Notes under the pieces: model-generated
The model's input: the letters and a program-made list of their open reading frames with translations, nothing else
Database searches by the model: none
Told to the model about the DNA's origin: nothing
Assembly: GCF_014200375.1 (NCBI RefSeq)
Contig: NZ_JACHBP010000001.1
Location: 992,001 to 1,056,000, forward strand
Direction of reading: 5' to 3'
Length of the DNA stretch: 64,000 nt
Source: Terrimesophilobacter mesophilus
Lineage (GTDB): Bacteria; Actinomycetota; Actinomycetes; Actinomycetales; Microbacteriaceae
Shown: positions 44,633-54,289 of the stretch, piece after piece
Layout of the letters: the number at the start of each line of letters is the position of its first letter
Position numbering within the stretch: the first letter of the stretch is position 1
Translations under genes and position numbers: made by a program

Positions 44633-45795
44633 GCGCTCTCTCCCTGTGAGTCGACCAGTGAGACCGCCGTCGCGTGCGACGCTTCGGGCAGTCGGATGGT
44701 GAACGTCGAGCCGTAGCCCGGCTGCGACCACACCCTGATGTCCCCGCCGTGGTTCTGCACGACGTGTTTGACGATGCTCAGGCCGAGCCCCGATCCTCCC
44801 GTGTGGCGGGAACGCGCGGGGTCGATGCGGTAGAAGCGCTCGAACACGCGATCCTGCTCCTCCGCGGCTATGCCGATCCCCTGGTCGGTCACGGCGATCT
44901 CCACGATGCCGTCCGCGTTGCGCACGCCGATGCCGACCCGCGAACCCTTCGGCGAGTAGATGATCGCGTTGGAGATGAGGTTCTGCAGGGCCACGGTGAG
45001 CAGCGCGTCGTCCCCGAAGACCTCGGCACCCGCGTCTCCGCCGCTGGCCATCGTCACGTCGCGCGCCTCCGCGGCGACACGGTTGTGGTCGATCGCGGCC
45101 GCGACGACGTGATCGATCTCGACGGTCTCCGGCCTGGCGAGCGCATCCGCGGCCTGAAGTCGGGAGAGCTCGATGATCTCCTGCGTGATCCGCGCGAGCC
45201 TTTCGGACTCCTTGGTGAGCCGCTTGGCGAACCGCTTGACCTGGTCCGGTTCCTTGGCCGCGGCCTGGAGCGCCTCGGCCAGCAGCCCCACGGCGCCGAT
45301 CGGGGTCTTCAGTTCGTGGCTGATGTTGGCGATGAAGTCTCGGCGGACGGCGTCCAGCTTGACGCTCTCCGTGCGGTCCTCGGCGAGCAGCAGCACGTAT
45401 CGAGCGCCGAGCCGGGCCACCCGGACGAGCAGGAAGATGTTGGTGTCGCCGATCCTGCCCCGCTGCAGCTCGAGCTCGCGAACGATCGGTTCGCCGTAGC
45501 GGCGGACGTCGTCGACGATCGCGACGAGCTCCTGATGCACGAGCGCGTCGTTCCAGACGAGGCCGAGTGCCAGCGCCCCGGGGCTGGACTTGATGACGTT
45601 GTTGGAGGGATCGAGCACGATGCCACCGGATTCGAGGGCGTCGATCACCTGGTCGACACCATCCGGAACCGAGGGGCTCACGACATCCGCGGCCCTCCTG
45701 CCCCTCCTCGCCGCGAGGGTGACGATGAGCACGACGCCTGAGCCGAGCACGATGCCGAACGCGATCGACGCGAGCACCAGCCAGGTGGGGTCCAT
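44629..45795 (-). CDS. senX3: Sensor histidine kinase SenX3-like
   Basis: 388 aa from the ATG at 45795. One N-terminal membrane helix (about 6-28) leads to a PAS-like domain (45-140), the phospho-acceptor box FIANISHELKTP (His160) and an HATPase domain with NLISNAIIYSP and GSGLGLSIVKHVV. The absence of an extracytoplasmic loop suggests it senses phosphate through the Pst/PhoU complex rather than directly. The start is 154 bp from the divergent phoU start. Confidence 0.9.
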   Translation of the reverse strand: MDPTWLVLASIAFGIVLGSGVVLIVTLAARRGRRAADVVSPSVPDGVDQVIDALESGGIVLDPSNNVIKSSPGALALGLVWNDALVHQELVAIVDDVRRYGEPIVRELELQRGRIGDTNIFLLVRVARLGARYVLLLAEDRTESVKLDAVRRDFIANISHELKTPIGAVGLLAEALQAAAKEPDQVKRFAKRLTKESERLARITQEIIELSRLQAADALARPETVEIDHVVAAAIDHNRVAAEARDVTMASGGDAGAEVFGDDALLTVALQNLISNAIIYSPKGSRVGIGVRNADGIVEIAVTDQGIGIAAEEQDRVFERFYRIDPARSRHTGGSGLGLSIVKHVVQNHGGDIRVWSQPGYGSTFTIRLPEASHATAVSLVDSQGESA

Positions 45796-45867
45796 AGCGA
45801 CTAGATTAGTTACTTCGATCGTGCTGCCCCGCCGACGTGCGGATTCGGCGGCACGATGAGGGGCGTT

Positions 45868-45900
45868 GTTCAGTCGGTGGCCACCGATCGTTAACCTCGG
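45868..45900. promoter_or_regulatory. PHO-box-like 11-bp direct repeats between senX3 and phoU
   Basis: Three adjoining 11-bp units, at 45868, 45879 and 45890, begin GTTCAGT, GGCCACC and GTTAACC. These match 5, 5 and 6 of the 7 bases of GTTCACC, the actinobacterial PHO-box repeat unit. They lie midway in the divergent promoter region and would allow RegX3/PhoP binding and autoregulation. Confidence 0.6.
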
Positions 45901-45949
45901 CCCGACAGGATGACCGCGTCGAACGATGCACGGTGTGGAGGGATGCGCG

Positions 45950-46612
45950 ATGCGCGAGGTGTTCCAGCAGGAGCTGCGCGAGGTGCAGGAGCGCCTCGTC
46001 GAGATCGCGACGCTCGTCGAGGTCTCGATCGAGAACGCGACGAGCGCATTCAACGAATCCAACGTCTCCCTCGCCGAGACGGTCATCGCCAACGACGACA
46101 AGATCGACGCACTGACCGTGAGCCTCGACGAGCTCGCCATCAACATCCTCGCGAGACAGCAGCCGGTCGCCCGCGACCTGCGGATCGTCGTGAGCGCCCT
46201 GCGCATCTCGTCCTCGCTCGAGCGGATGGGCGACATGAGCGAACACATCGCCCAGCTCGCCCGCTACCGGTTCCCGGAAAAGGTCGTCCCGAAGACGCTT
46301 CGCTCGACGTTCGCCGAGATGGGGCGGCTCGATGTCGAGGTCGCGAGGAAACTCACGGAGCTCCTGCGCACCGAGGATGTCGCGATCGCGGAGCAGATCC
46401 GCAACGACGACGACAGGATCGACGAATTGCACCTGAGCGTTTTCGACAAGGTGCTCGGAGAGACCTGGAAGGGCGGGGCTGAGGACACCGTGGATGCGAC
46501 CCTCGCGTCCCGGTATCACGAGCGGTTCGCCGACCACGCCGTCTCCATCGCGAAGAAGGTGCAGTACCTCGCGACGGGCGACTGGCAGGTCAGCAGCACC
46601 CCTGCGTCCTGA
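45950..46612 (+). CDS. phoU: Phosphate transport regulator PhoU
   Basis: 220 aa from the ATG at 45950 (upstream GGAGGG). Two tandem three-helix PhoU domains are recognisable by their metal-binding repeats (NDDKIDALTVSLDELAINILARQQPVARDLR in the first; NDDDRIDELHLSVFDKVL in the second) with ALRISSSLERMGD between. PhoU relays Pst transporter status to the sensor kinase and tempers phosphate uptake. It is divergent from senX3-regX3 and convergent with gpmA. Confidence 0.93.
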   Translation: MREVFQQELREVQERLVEIATLVEVSIENATSAFNESNVSLAETVIANDDKIDALTVSLDELAINILARQQPVARDLRIVVSALRISSSLERMGDMSEHIAQLARYRFPEKVVPKTLRSTFAEMGRLDVEVARKLTELLRTEDVAIAEQIRNDDDRIDELHLSVFDKVLGETWKGGAEDTVDATLASRYHERFADHAVSIAKKVQYLATGDWQVSSTPAS

Positions 46613-46629
46613 GCTGCCCGCCGGCCGGG

Positions 46630-47373
46630 TTACTTCTTGCCCTGCGCGGCGACGGCCGCAGCGCCTGCCGCAGCGGCCTCAGGGTCCAGGTAGCGCGACG
46701 GTGCCGCCGGCATGAAGTCGTCCCCGAGCTCGTAGACGAGCGGGATGCCGGTGGGGATGTTGAGACCGGCGATCTCGTCATCCGATATGCCGTCGAGGTG
46801 TTTCACGAGGGCCCGCAGCGAGTTGCCGTGCGCCGTGACGAGGACCCTCTTGCCCGCGCCGAGGGCGGGGATGATGTCCGAGCGCCAGTACGGCAGCATC
46901 CGCTCGATGACATCCTTCAGGCATTCCGTGCGGGGCAGGTCATCGCCGAGGCCCGCGTAGCGCGGGTCGTGAGCCTGGGAGAACTCGGAATCGTCAGCGA
47001 TGGGCGGCGGCGGAACGTCGAATGACCGACGCCAGGTCATGAACTGCTCCTCGCCGAACTCGGCGAGCGTCTGCGCCTTGTCCTTGCCCTGCAGCGCGCC
47101 GTAGTGGCGCTCGTTGAGCCGCCAGCTCCGCTCCACGGGGATCCAGTCGCGATCCGCCGCCGCCATCGCCGCGTTCGCGGTGTGGATGGCGCGCTTGAGC
47201 ACGCTCGTGAACTGGATGTCCGGGAGCAGTCCGGCGTCGGCGATGAGCCTTCCGGCATTCGTCGCCTCCTGCCGGCCGAGCCCGGTCAGCGGGACATCCA
47301 CCCATCCGGTGAAGAGGTTCTTCTCGTTCCAGTCGGACTGGCCATGACGGAGCAGGATGAGCGTGTGGGTCAT
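46630..47373 (-). CDS. gpmA: 2,3-bisphosphoglycerate-dependent phosphoglycerate mutase
   Basis: 247 aa. The phospho-histidine motif [10 protein letters not shown] (His10), [13 protein letters not shown] and the second catalytic histidine in [14 protein letters not shown] are intact, as are the FTGWVD and LPRTECL segments of the dPGM family. It interconverts 3- and 2-phosphoglycerate in glycolysis. A Glu/Ala-rich tail is additional. Its location next to phoU and senX3-regX3 is conserved in actinobacteria. Confidence 0.95.
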   Translation of the reverse strand: MTHTLILLRHGQSDWNEKNLFTGWVDVPLTGLGRQEATNAGRLIADAGLLPDIQFTSVLKRAIHTANAAMAAADRDWIPVERSWRLNERHYGALQGKDKAQTLAEFGEEQFMTWRRSFDVPPPPIADDSEFSQAHDPRYAGLGDDLPRTECLKDVIERMLPYWRSDIIPALGAGKRVLVTAHGNSLRALVKHLDGISDDEIAGLNIPTGIPLVYELGDDFMPAAPSRYLDPEAAAAGAAAVAAQGKK

Positions 47374-47402
47374 GCGCCCAGTTTACCGAGGGCCCGGCAG
47401 CC

Positions 47403-48497
47403 CTACCGCAGCCGCGGAATGCGCGGGACGTCGGCGACCGCCCCTGCGGTCGGCGGCACGATGACCTCCTGGGCAGCGGCCACGATCGTGTCGCCGACGG
47501 GGATCGAGAGCACCGCGTCCGGATCGGTCGACCGCTTCACCACGGCGAGCGCGACCGGGCCGAGTTCGAAGTGGCGCGCGACGCTCGTGATCCGGCCGAC
47601 GACCGTGTCACCCAGCACGACGTCGCCGCCCTCCAGCGGGAGGACCGCATCCGAACCGTCGAGGTGCAGCATGACGAGTCGGCGCGGCGGATGCCCGAGG
47701 TTGTGCACCTTCGCGACCGTCTCCTGCCCGCGGTAGCAGCCCTTCGTGAGGTGCACGGCGCTGCGCAGCCAGTCGAGTTCGTGCGGAATCGTCTTCTCGT
47801 CGACCTCCGCCGTGAAGCTCGGCCGCCAGGCCGCGATGCGCAGGGCCTCGAGCGCGAGCACGCCGGCAGGGACGATCCCCGCCGAGACCAGCTCGTCCGC
47901 GACCGATGCCATCGCCGATCGCTCGACGAGAACCTCCGAGTACGTCCAGGCGGATGCCGGATGCTCCTCCGGCACCGCGTACTGATGACCTCCGCGCGGC
48001 ACTGCAGGCCACGGATCGCGCCAGGCGAGTACGACGCCGTTCGACTCGGCAGCGGACGGCACGCGCGCTCCGAGCGTTCCGACCGTCGCGAAATCGGCCG
48101 TGCGATCGGCGACCTCGACGCGCAGCATGAACCGCATCGAGTCGAGCCACGCCCGAAGGGGTTCAGCATCGGCACCGTCGACGAGCAGCCACGCGATCAC
48201 ACCGTCGTCCAGGATCCGGATGTCGTGCTCGATCCTGCCCGTCTGCCCGAGCAGGAGGGTCTCCGCAGAGTCGCCAGGGCGCATGCCCCTGACGCTCTGG
48301 CTGGACATGGAGTCCAGCCAGGTGAGCCGGTCCGGGCCCGTGACCGTCAGGACGCCGCGGTTCGACAGGTCGACGATGGCCGTGCCGGCGACGAGCGACC
48401 GCTGCTCGACCATCGGGTTGCCGTAGTGCGCGGCGATGCCGGCATCCGCTCCGGATGCCTCCACGGCGCCCTCGAGGGCGAGGAACTCAGTCGACAC
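47403..48497 (-). CDS. ygfZ: Folate-binding protein YgfZ/GcvT-like
   Basis: 364 aa from the GTG at 48497. The overall GcvT aminomethyltransferase fold is present (GVLTVTGPDRLTWLDSMSSQ; GRIEHDIRIL), and the YgfZ signature KGCYRGQE is intact. YgfZ-type proteins use tetrahydrofolate to help repair or assemble certain iron-sulfur enzymes. The start overlaps the preceding nitrobindin-like gene by 11 bp, so they are co-translated; the next gene downstream is gpmA, 29 bp away. Confidence 0.88.
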   Translation of the reverse strand: MSTEFLALEGAVEASGADAGIAAHYGNPMVEQRSLVAGTAIVDLSNRGVLTVTGPDRLTWLDSMSSQSVRGMRPGDSAETLLLGQTGRIEHDIRILDDGVIAWLLVDGADAEPLRAWLDSMRFMLRVEVADRTADFATVGTLGARVPSAAESNGVVLAWRDPWPAVPRGGHQYAVPEEHPASAWTYSEVLVERSAMASVADELVSAGIVPAGVLALEALRIAAWRPSFTAEVDEKTIPHELDWLRSAVHLTKGCYRGQETVAKVHNLGHPPRRLVMLHLDGSDAVLPLEGGDVVLGDTVVGRITSVARHFELGPVALAVVKRSTDPDAVLSIPVGDTIVAAAQEVIVPPTAGAVADVPRIPRLR

Positions 48498-49098
48498 GGG
48501 CGAGCCTCCCCGACGCGTGCGAAGTGAGGGGCCGGCCGAGCGCAGCGATGTCCCACGCCCACAGCAGGTGGCCTTCCACGAGGCCGTACATCCTGGTGGA
48601 TGCAGTGTGCGGCTTCGCGCTCGCCGAGCGCAGGACGGCATCCGTCGCGAGGTCGATTCGCGCGGACTTCACCTGCCCCAGGTACAACTCGCTCACCCCG
48701 CCGGGGTGCAGGATCGATACCTCCAGGTCGAAGCCGTCGTCCGCATTGCGCAGTGTCTCGACCTGCTCAGCCGTCACGAACTCCGGCTCGCCCTCCCCGG
48801 CGAGAAGACCGGGACCGGGGTCGGCATCCGTGGCGGCGCGGGCAAGCCGCCAGTATCCGGTCTCGGTGGCGAGCGGCGTGGGAAACGACTGCTCGTCTTT
48901 CGAGTCGAGGAGCCAGGTGTACGAGTTGTAGTTGAGGTGCGGCAACCCGTCGTGGCTGAAGCTCAGCCGCTGTCCGAACTCGTAGTCGCGCACGTCGTCT
49001 CCGACCGGGTAATTCAGCACGCCGGTCCCCTCCCACACGCCGATCAGCCACGCGAGAGGAGCGAGTTCGGCGGGCAGACCATCCGGCAACTGCAGCAC
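48487..49098 (-). CDS. Nitrobindin-like (FABP/DUF1794) heme-binding protein
   Basis: 203 aa from the GTG at 49098. It shows the ten-stranded beta-barrel signature of nitrobindins: LIGVWEGTG near the start, YEFGQRLSFSHDG, ETGYWRLAR and a C-terminal YGLVEGHLLWAWDIAALG. A conserved histidine near the end would be the proximal heme ligand in this family; several His residues are present (HLLW, HTAS) so I cannot assign it. These proteins bind ferric heme and interact with nitric oxide or peroxynitrite. It is in an operon with ygfZ, which fits a role in iron-cofactor stress. Confidence 0.85.
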   Translation of the reverse strand: MLQLPDGLPAELAPLAWLIGVWEGTGVLNYPVGDDVRDYEFGQRLSFSHDGLPHLNYNSYTWLLDSKDEQSFPTPLATETGYWRLARAATDADPGPGLLAGEGEPEFVTAEQVETLRNADDGFDLEVSILHPGGVSELYLGQVKSARIDLATDAVLRSASAKPHTASTRMYGLVEGHLLWAWDIAALGRPLTSHASGRLARVD

Positions 49099-49107
49099 GC
49101 CGGCGAC

Positions 49108-49218
49108 CTAGCGCTGGCCGCGGAACAGGTTGTACAGAACGACGACAGAGACGTATGCGATGGCGAGCGACGCGAGACCGAGGAGTCCGACGAACGTGAG
49201 CTCAAGCGCGAGAAGCAT
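49108..49218 (-). CDS. Small single-helix membrane protein, 36 aa
   Basis: An ATG at 49218 opens a 36-codon frame ending TAG (49110-49108), 9 bp before the nitrobindin gene start. The product begins MLLALELTF, continues as one hydrophobic helix to about residue 29 and ends in a polar NLFRGQR tail, a typical inner-membrane micro-protein. Its position between two co-oriented genes with short gaps implies co-transcription with the nitrobindin-ygfZ operon. Function unknown. Confidence 0.65.
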   Translation of the reverse strand: MLLALELTFVGLLGLASLAIAYVSVVVLYNLFRGQR

Positions 49219-49227
49219 GATTCGATT

Positions 49228-49518
49228 CTAGCCGTTCACCAGCTGGAGCAGCGCGAGGACGCCGGTCGCGACCGCCAGGATGAGCACGGCGCCGCCGACC
49301 GACGCCATGATCCGGTCCACGAATCCTTCTCGTGTGAGTGTCGAGAGCTGGATGATGAACGTCAGGAGCACTGCTGCAGCCAGTGCGATGGGAAGCCAGA
49401 TGAGGTAGCTGTCGCCGATGTTGACGACGCCGATCACCACGGCGCCGATGAGGGTGAGGATCCACACCGGCACGACGGTTCCCACCCGGAGATCTCTCGA
49501 ACGGTCGGCCGATGTCAC
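49228..49518 (-). CDS. Small membrane protein, three predicted helices
   Basis: 96 aa from a GTG at 49518 (an ATG at 49536 adds six residues). After a short basic N-terminus (SADRSRDLRVG) there are three hydrophobic segments at about 17-35, 40-57 and 74-93. The sequence resembles uncharacterised actinobacterial membrane proteins and contains no catalytic motif. It is probably the first gene of the small-membrane-protein/nitrobindin/ygfZ operon, and is divergent from the GlnR-like regulator. Confidence 0.7.
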   Translation of the reverse strand: MTSADRSRDLRVGTVVPVWILTLIGAVVIGVVNIGDSYLIWLPIALAAAVLLTFIIQLSTLTREGFVDRIMASVGGAVLILAVATGVLALLQLVNG

Positions 49519-49580
49519 ACGACCATCCTGCCCCATCCGCGCCCCCGTAGACTATTGACCTGTCGAAGCCGGAGGGTCCT

Positions 49581-50276
49581 GTGGCGCAGCTGTTGATTCT
49601 CACCCCCTCGGGGGAGAACGACGTGTTGCCCTCCCTCTCCCTGCTCGGACACCGGGTGAGGACCATTCCCGCAGACCCCGCACACCTCGTCAATGCACCC
49701 GGCTGCGACGTCATCCTGCTCGACGCGCGGACCGATCTGGTGAGCGCGAAGTCTCTGTGCAGGATCCTGCAGGCGACTGGGCTGACGGTGCCGCTCATCC
49801 TCATCGTCACGGAGGGCGGGCTCGCCGCCGTGAACGCGGAGTGGGGGGCGGATGATGTCGTGCTGTCGTCCGCCGGGCCGGCCGAAGTGGATGCGCGTAT
49901 CCGGCTCGTGCTCGGCCGGAAGGAGGAAGGCGAGGCGGCGAGCCGCATCAGCGCGAGCGGGATCGTCATCGACGAGGCGAGCTACTCGGCGAAGGTGCGC
50001 GGCCGCGCGCTCGACCTCACCTACAAGGAGTTCGAGCTCCTGCGTTTCCTCGCGATGCACCCGAGCCGCGTGTTCACCCGCGAACAACTCCTGAGCGAGG
50101 TGTGGGGATACGACTATTTCGGAGGTACCAGAACGGTCGACGTGCACGTCCGCAGGTTGCGGGCGAAGCTCGGCGACCAGGAGTCGGTGATCGGAACCGT
50201 GCGGAACGTCGGCTACCTGTTCAAGGTCTACGACGAGGATGACAGTGAGCGCGTTGCAGACACCGTCCGCTCCTGA
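49581..50276 (+). CDS. GlnR-like orphan response regulator (winged helix)
   Basis: 231 aa, GTG start. The receiver-like domain keeps the aspartate at the acceptor position (VILLDART, Asp48) but lacks the acidic metal-binding pair: residues 8-10 are Thr-Pro-Ser where phosphorylated regulators have Asp/Glu. The C-terminal domain (about 125-225) is a full OmpR winged helix ([33 protein letters not shown]). This pattern and linkage to mshD match the nitrogen regulator GlnR of actinobacteria. It overlaps mshD by 38 bp. No partner kinase is nearby. Confidence 0.85.
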   Translation: MAQLLILTPSGENDVLPSLSLLGHRVRTIPADPAHLVNAPGCDVILLDARTDLVSAKSLCRILQATGLTVPLILIVTEGGLAAVNAEWGADDVVLSSAGPAEVDARIRLVLGRKEEGEAASRISASGIVIDEASYSAKVRGRALDLTYKEFELLRFLAMHPSRVFTREQLLSEVWGYDYFGGTRTVDVHVRRLRAKLGDQESVIGTVRNVGYLFKVYDEDDSERVADTVRS

Positions 50277-51120
50277 GCGCCTGGGTGCGCTCATCGCCGC
50301 CGCGAGGGCGGTCGACGGGCAGCCGCCGTTCTCCGACCAGAGTCTCGTCGAGCTCGAACGCGGTGAGCGCACCCTCGTGACGAGCGAGCGTGGTTCGGAC
50401 GCAGAGGGCGCTGCTCTCATCGGGGCTGCCGTCGTCGGAACCGACGAGTTCGAACTCGTCGTGCACCCGGATGCCAGGGGCGCCGGGGTCGGTACCGATC
50501 TGGTGCGCAGGGTGCTGGCAGAGCATCCCGCCGCGACCCACGCGTGGGCGCACGGCGACCACCCGGCGTCCCGCGCCCTCGCGGCCAGGTTCGGATTCGA
50601 GCCGGTGCGCACCCTGTTGCAGTTGCATGCGGATCTCGATTCGCCGTCTGCGGCGGCACTCGACCCGCGGCGCGAGGATCGAGACCACCTCCGGGTCACC
50701 GACTTCCGCCCCGGCATCGACGACGAGCAGTGGCTCGCCCTCAACGCGCGCGCGTTCGCCGATCACCCCGAGCAGGGCAGGCTCACGCTGCGCGACCTCG
50801 ACGACCGCACGGCGGAAGCCTGGTTCGATGCCGGCGACTTCCTCATCCTGCGCGACGGCGACGCCATGATCGGGTTCTGCTGGCTCAAGGTCGAGGGAAC
50901 GATCGGCGAGTTCTATGCGGTCGGCGTCGACCCTGCACGGCAGGGCGAGGGGCTCGGCCGCGTGCTCATGGACGCCGGAATCGCGCGCCTGGCCGCGCGC
51001 GGCATCCGCACCGCCGTACTGTACGTCGAGGCGGACAATGCGCCGGCGCTCGCGCTCTACAGTCGGTACGGCTTCACACAGCACACGATCGACATCCGGT
51101 ATCGCCTCATCGCGCGTTAA
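50239..51120 (+). CDS. mshD: Mycothiol synthase (N-acetyltransferase)
   Basis: 293 aa, two tandem GNAT acetyltransferase domains. The first is degenerate ([22 protein letters not shown]), the second catalytic ([24 protein letters not shown]). MshD acetylates Cys-GlcN-Ins with acetyl-CoA, the last step of mycothiol synthesis in the cytoplasm, diagnostic of actinobacteria. A GTG at 50245 is an alternative start. It is followed 34 bp later by ppk. Confidence 0.92.
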   Translation: MTVSALQTPSAPERLGALIAAARAVDGQPPFSDQSLVELERGERTLVTSERGSDAEGAALIGAAVVGTDEFELVVHPDARGAGVGTDLVRRVLAEHPAATHAWAHGDHPASRALAARFGFEPVRTLLQLHADLDSPSAAALDPRREDRDHLRVTDFRPGIDDEQWLALNARAFADHPEQGRLTLRDLDDRTAEAWFDAGDFLILRDGDAMIGFCWLKVEGTIGEFYAVGVDPARQGEGLGRVLMDAGIARLAARGIRTAVLYVEADNAPALALYSRYGFTQHTIDIRYRLIAR

Positions 51121-51154
51121 CCCCTCGGACTCTCACGAGTGCAATGATCGAGGG

Positions 51155-53326
51155 ATGGAAGCGGAGGGCTACCTCGATGACACGGGGCTCGCGACAGACA
51201 GTCTCGACGACGACTACGACTCGACGTGGGTCGATGACGGCACCCTGCCGCGCGACCGCTTCCTCGACCGAGAGCTGAGCTGGCTCGCCTTCAACCAGCG
51301 CGTGCTCGAGCTCGCCGAGGACGAATCCGTCCCATTGCTTGAACGGGTCAACTTCCTCGCCATCTTCGCGAACAACCTCGACGAGTTCTTCATGGTGCGG
51401 GTCGCCGGCCTCAAGCGCAGGATCATGACCGGCCTGGCGGTGCCGACGAACGTGGGCACGGAGCCGCTTGATGCGCTCGAGGCGATCAGCGCCCAGGTTC
51501 ACGAGCTCCAGGATCGCCACGCTGCGGTCTTCCGCGACTCCGTGAAGCCGGCGCTCGACAACGCCGGGATCCACATCGAGACCTGGGCCGACCTCGACGA
51601 CGAGGACCGCGAGCGCATCGACGAGATCTTCTCGAACCAGATCTTCCCCGTTCTCACGCCGCTTGCCGTCGACCCTGCGCACCCGTTCCCCTACATCTCG
51701 GGACTCTCGCTCAACCTGTCCATCCGGGTCCGCAATCCGAAGACCGGGAAGGAGGAGTTCGCGCGGCTCAAGGTGCCGCCTGTGCTGCCCCGGTTCGTGC
51801 AGCTGCCGGACGATGAGCGCGGACTCCTGCGCTTCATCCCCCTTGAGGATCTCGTCTCCAACCACCTCGATGAACTGTTCCCCGGGATGGAGATCCTCGA
51901 GCATCAGGAGTTCCGGGTGACTCGCAATGAGGACTTCGAGATCGAGGAGGACGAATCCGAGAACCTCATCCAGTCCCTCGAGCGGGAACTGTTGCGCCGG
52001 CGCTTCGGCCCGCCGATCCGTCTCGAGATCACGGATGACATGGATGACCGCACGCTCGAACTGCTCGTGCGCGAACTGGGCATCACCGAGCAGGAGGTCT
52101 ACCGTCTCCCCGCCCCCCTCGACCTCGGCGGCCTCCTCGAGGTGTTCCGGATCGAGCGACCGAGCCTCAAGTACCGCAAACACGTTCCGACCACGAGCGC
52201 TGCGCTCCTGCCGAGCGAACCGCAGGCGGAGCCGGACGTCTTCGCGTCGATCGCCCGCCAGGACATCCTGCTCCACCACCCGTATGAATCGTTCGCGACG
52301 AGTGTGCAGGCGTTCCTCGAACAGGCGGCGAGGGACCCCAACGTGCTCGCGATCAAGCAGACCCTGTACCGCACGAGCGGGGACAGCCCCATCGTCGAAG
52401 CCCTCATCGCCGCGGCAGACGCCGGCAAGGCTGTGCTCGCCCTCGTCGAGGTCAAGGCCCGCTTCGACGAGCTCGCCAACATCAACTGGGCCCGCCAGCT
52501 GGAGAAGGCGGGTGTGCACGTCGTCTACGGCATGGTCGGGCTCAAGACCCACTGCAAGCTCGCCCTCGTCGTGCGCCAGGAGTCGGGAAGGCTCACTCAC
52601 TACAGCCACATCGGCACCGGCAACTACGACCCCAAGACGAGTCGCGTCTACGAAGACCTGGGGCTCCTCACGGCGGATGACCAGGTCGGAAAAGACCTCA
52701 CCCGACTGTTCAACGAACTCTCCGGCTACGCGATCGAGAAGAAGTTCAAGCGGCTGCTCGTCGCTCCGCTGCACCTTCGCAAGGGACTGCTCAAGCGCAT
52801 CCGCACCGAAACTCAGAATGCAATGGACGGCAATCCGAGCGGCATCCGGATCAAGGTGAACTCGATCGTCGACGAGGCGATCATCGACGCGCTGTACAAG
52901 GCCAGTCAGGCGGGCGTGCCGATCGACCTGTGGGTGCGTGGAATCTGCAGCGTGCGCCCGGGGGTTCCTGGGTTGAGCGAGAACATCCGGGTGCGCTCGA
53001 TCGTCGGCAGGTACCTCGAGCACTCCCGCGTCTTCTCGTTCTCGAACGGCGGCGATACCCAGGTGTTCATCGGCAGCGCGGACATGATGCACCGCAACCT
53101 GGATCGTCGGATCGAGACGCTCGTCAAGCTCATCGCGCCGGATCAACTCGAGGAGATCGAGGCGATGTTCGACCTCGCGATGTCGGACCGCACGGCGTCG
53201 TGGTGGCTCGACGCCTCCGGAGAGTGGACCCGTCACCACCTCGCCGACAACGGCAGTCATCTGGTCGACCTCCAGAATGTGCTCATGGGGCGGATCTCTG
53301 CACGCAAACGGGGAGGAACCCGATGA
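51155..53326 (+). CDS. ppk: Polyphosphate kinase 1
   Basis: 723 aa, full length. It reversibly polymerises the gamma-phosphate of ATP into polyphosphate. The two catalytic histidines are intact: His485 in [11 protein letters not shown] and His623 in YLEHSRVF. The N-terminal [19 protein letters not shown] segment is also typical. The ATG at 51155 follows a GAGGG ribosome-binding site. The gene end overlaps the next gene start (ATGA). Placement between mshD and the pst genes links polyphosphate storage with phosphate uptake. Confidence 0.95.
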   Translation: MEAEGYLDDTGLATDSLDDDYDSTWVDDGTLPRDRFLDRELSWLAFNQRVLELAEDESVPLLERVNFLAIFANNLDEFFMVRVAGLKRRIMTGLAVPTNVGTEPLDALEAISAQVHELQDRHAAVFRDSVKPALDNAGIHIETWADLDDEDRERIDEIFSNQIFPVLTPLAVDPAHPFPYISGLSLNLSIRVRNPKTGKEEFARLKVPPVLPRFVQLPDDERGLLRFIPLEDLVSNHLDELFPGMEILEHQEFRVTRNEDFEIEEDESENLIQSLERELLRRRFGPPIRLEITDDMDDRTLELLVRELGITEQEVYRLPAPLDLGGLLEVFRIERPSLKYRKHVPTTSAALLPSEPQAEPDVFASIARQDILLHHPYESFATSVQAFLEQAARDPNVLAIKQTLYRTSGDSPIVEALIAAADAGKAVLALVEVKARFDELANINWARQLEKAGVHVVYGMVGLKTHCKLALVVRQESGRLTHYSHIGTGNYDPKTSRVYEDLGLLTADDQVGKDLTRLFNELSGYAIEKKFKRLLVAPLHLRKGLLKRIRTETQNAMDGNPSGIRIKVNSIVDEAIIDALYKASQAGVPIDLWVRGICSVRPGVPGLSENIRVRSIVGRYLEHSRVFSFSNGGDTQVFIGSADMMHRNLDRRIETLVKLIAPDQLEEIEAMFDLAMSDRTASWWLDASGEWTRHHLADNGSHLVDLQNVLMGRISARKRGGTR

Positions 53327-54270
53327 GCTCGTCGAATCCGGATGTCGTGCTCGCGGCGGGCGCAGTGTGCTGGCGGATCGTCAAGGGCACGGTCAAGGTG
53401 CTCCTCGTGCACCGGGACGATCGGGCAGACGTCTCGCTCCCCAAGGGCAAAGTCGATCCGGGCGAGACCCTGCCACAGACCGCTGTGCGCGAAATCGAGG
53501 AGGAGACGGGACTGCGGGTGGCACTCGGGGCTCCGCTCGGGTCGATCGAGTACTCGCTCGGCGGCGGGCGGCAGAAGATCGTCCACTACTGGGCGGCCGA
53601 GGTGACGTCGACGGCGAGGGCGAACTCGACCTTCGCACCGAACAGTGAGATCGCCGCCGTCGAATGGCTTCCGCTCGACAGGGCGAAAAAGGCACTCAGC
53701 TATGAGCGCGACAAGGAGGTGCTCGATCGGTTCTCCGCACTCCTGGATTCCGGCCGCCTCCGGACGTTCGCGCTCATCGTCGTGCGGCGTGGAAAGGCCG
53801 TGCCGCCGACGAGCTGGGACGGGCCGGACAGCACCCGTCCCCTGCTCCACCGTGGGCTCGAGCAGGCCGCGACGATCGCGCCGGCGATCGCGGCCTTCCG
53901 CCCTGAGAAGCTCGTCAGCAGCTCCGCAGCGCGCTGCCAGTCCACGCTCGACCCGCTCGCGACGCTCATCGCACTGCCGCTCGCCGTCACCGACGACATC
54001 AGCCAGGATGCATTCGAACACCACGATGCGCGCGTCGAGAAGGTCGTGCGTCGACGCCTTGCGAAGAAGGTCACCGCCGTCCTGTGCAGTCATGGCCCGG
54101 TGATCCCGGAGATCGTCCACGCGATCGCACAGGAGACCGGGTCGTCCGGTTCCGCGCTGCGCAACGCGGCCAGGCTGTCGACGGGCGAGTACAGCGTCTT
54201 CCACGTCTCGGCGGAGCATCCGGATGGCGGCATCGTGGCCATCGAGACCCACGCGCCACTGCTCGGCTGA
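53323..54270 (+). CDS. NUDIX hydrolase fused to histidine-phosphatase domain (MutT1-like)
   Basis: 315 aa from an ATG overlapping the ppk stop, with GGGAGGAA upstream. Residues 1-140 are a NUDIX domain; the box from GKVDPGET to REIEEETGL is complete. Residues about 148-315 resemble the phosphatase half of mycobacterial MutT1, which cleans 8-oxo-dGTP and diadenosine polyphosphates. The phosphatase RHG motif reads VVRRGKAV: Arg156 (codon CGT at 53788-53790) replaces the nucleophilic histidine. The second half-motif CSHGP is kept. The NUDIX half should be active, the phosphatase half probably not. Confidence 0.85.
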   Translation: MSSSNPDVVLAAGAVCWRIVKGTVKVLLVHRDDRADVSLPKGKVDPGETLPQTAVREIEEETGLRVALGAPLGSIEYSLGGGRQKIVHYWAAEVTSTARANSTFAPNSEIAAVEWLPLDRAKKALSYERDKEVLDRFSALLDSGRLRTFALIVVRRGKAVPPTSWDGPDSTRPLLHRGLEQAATIAPAIAAFRPEKLVSSSAARCQSTLDPLATLIALPLAVTDDISQDAFEHHDARVEKVVRRRLAKKVTAVLCSHGPVIPEIVHAIAQETGSSGSALRNAARLSTGEYSVFHVSAEHPDGGIVAIETHAPLLG

Positions 54271-54289
54271 GCGCAGATACGCTGGTGGA

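Noticed and set aside
51107..53260. A 717-codon open frame on the minus strand opposite ppk
   Set aside because: It is a mirror of the ppk gene in a GC-rich genome. Its translation is extremely Arg/Asp/Glu/His-rich with no family motif, while the plus strand encodes a complete PPK1.
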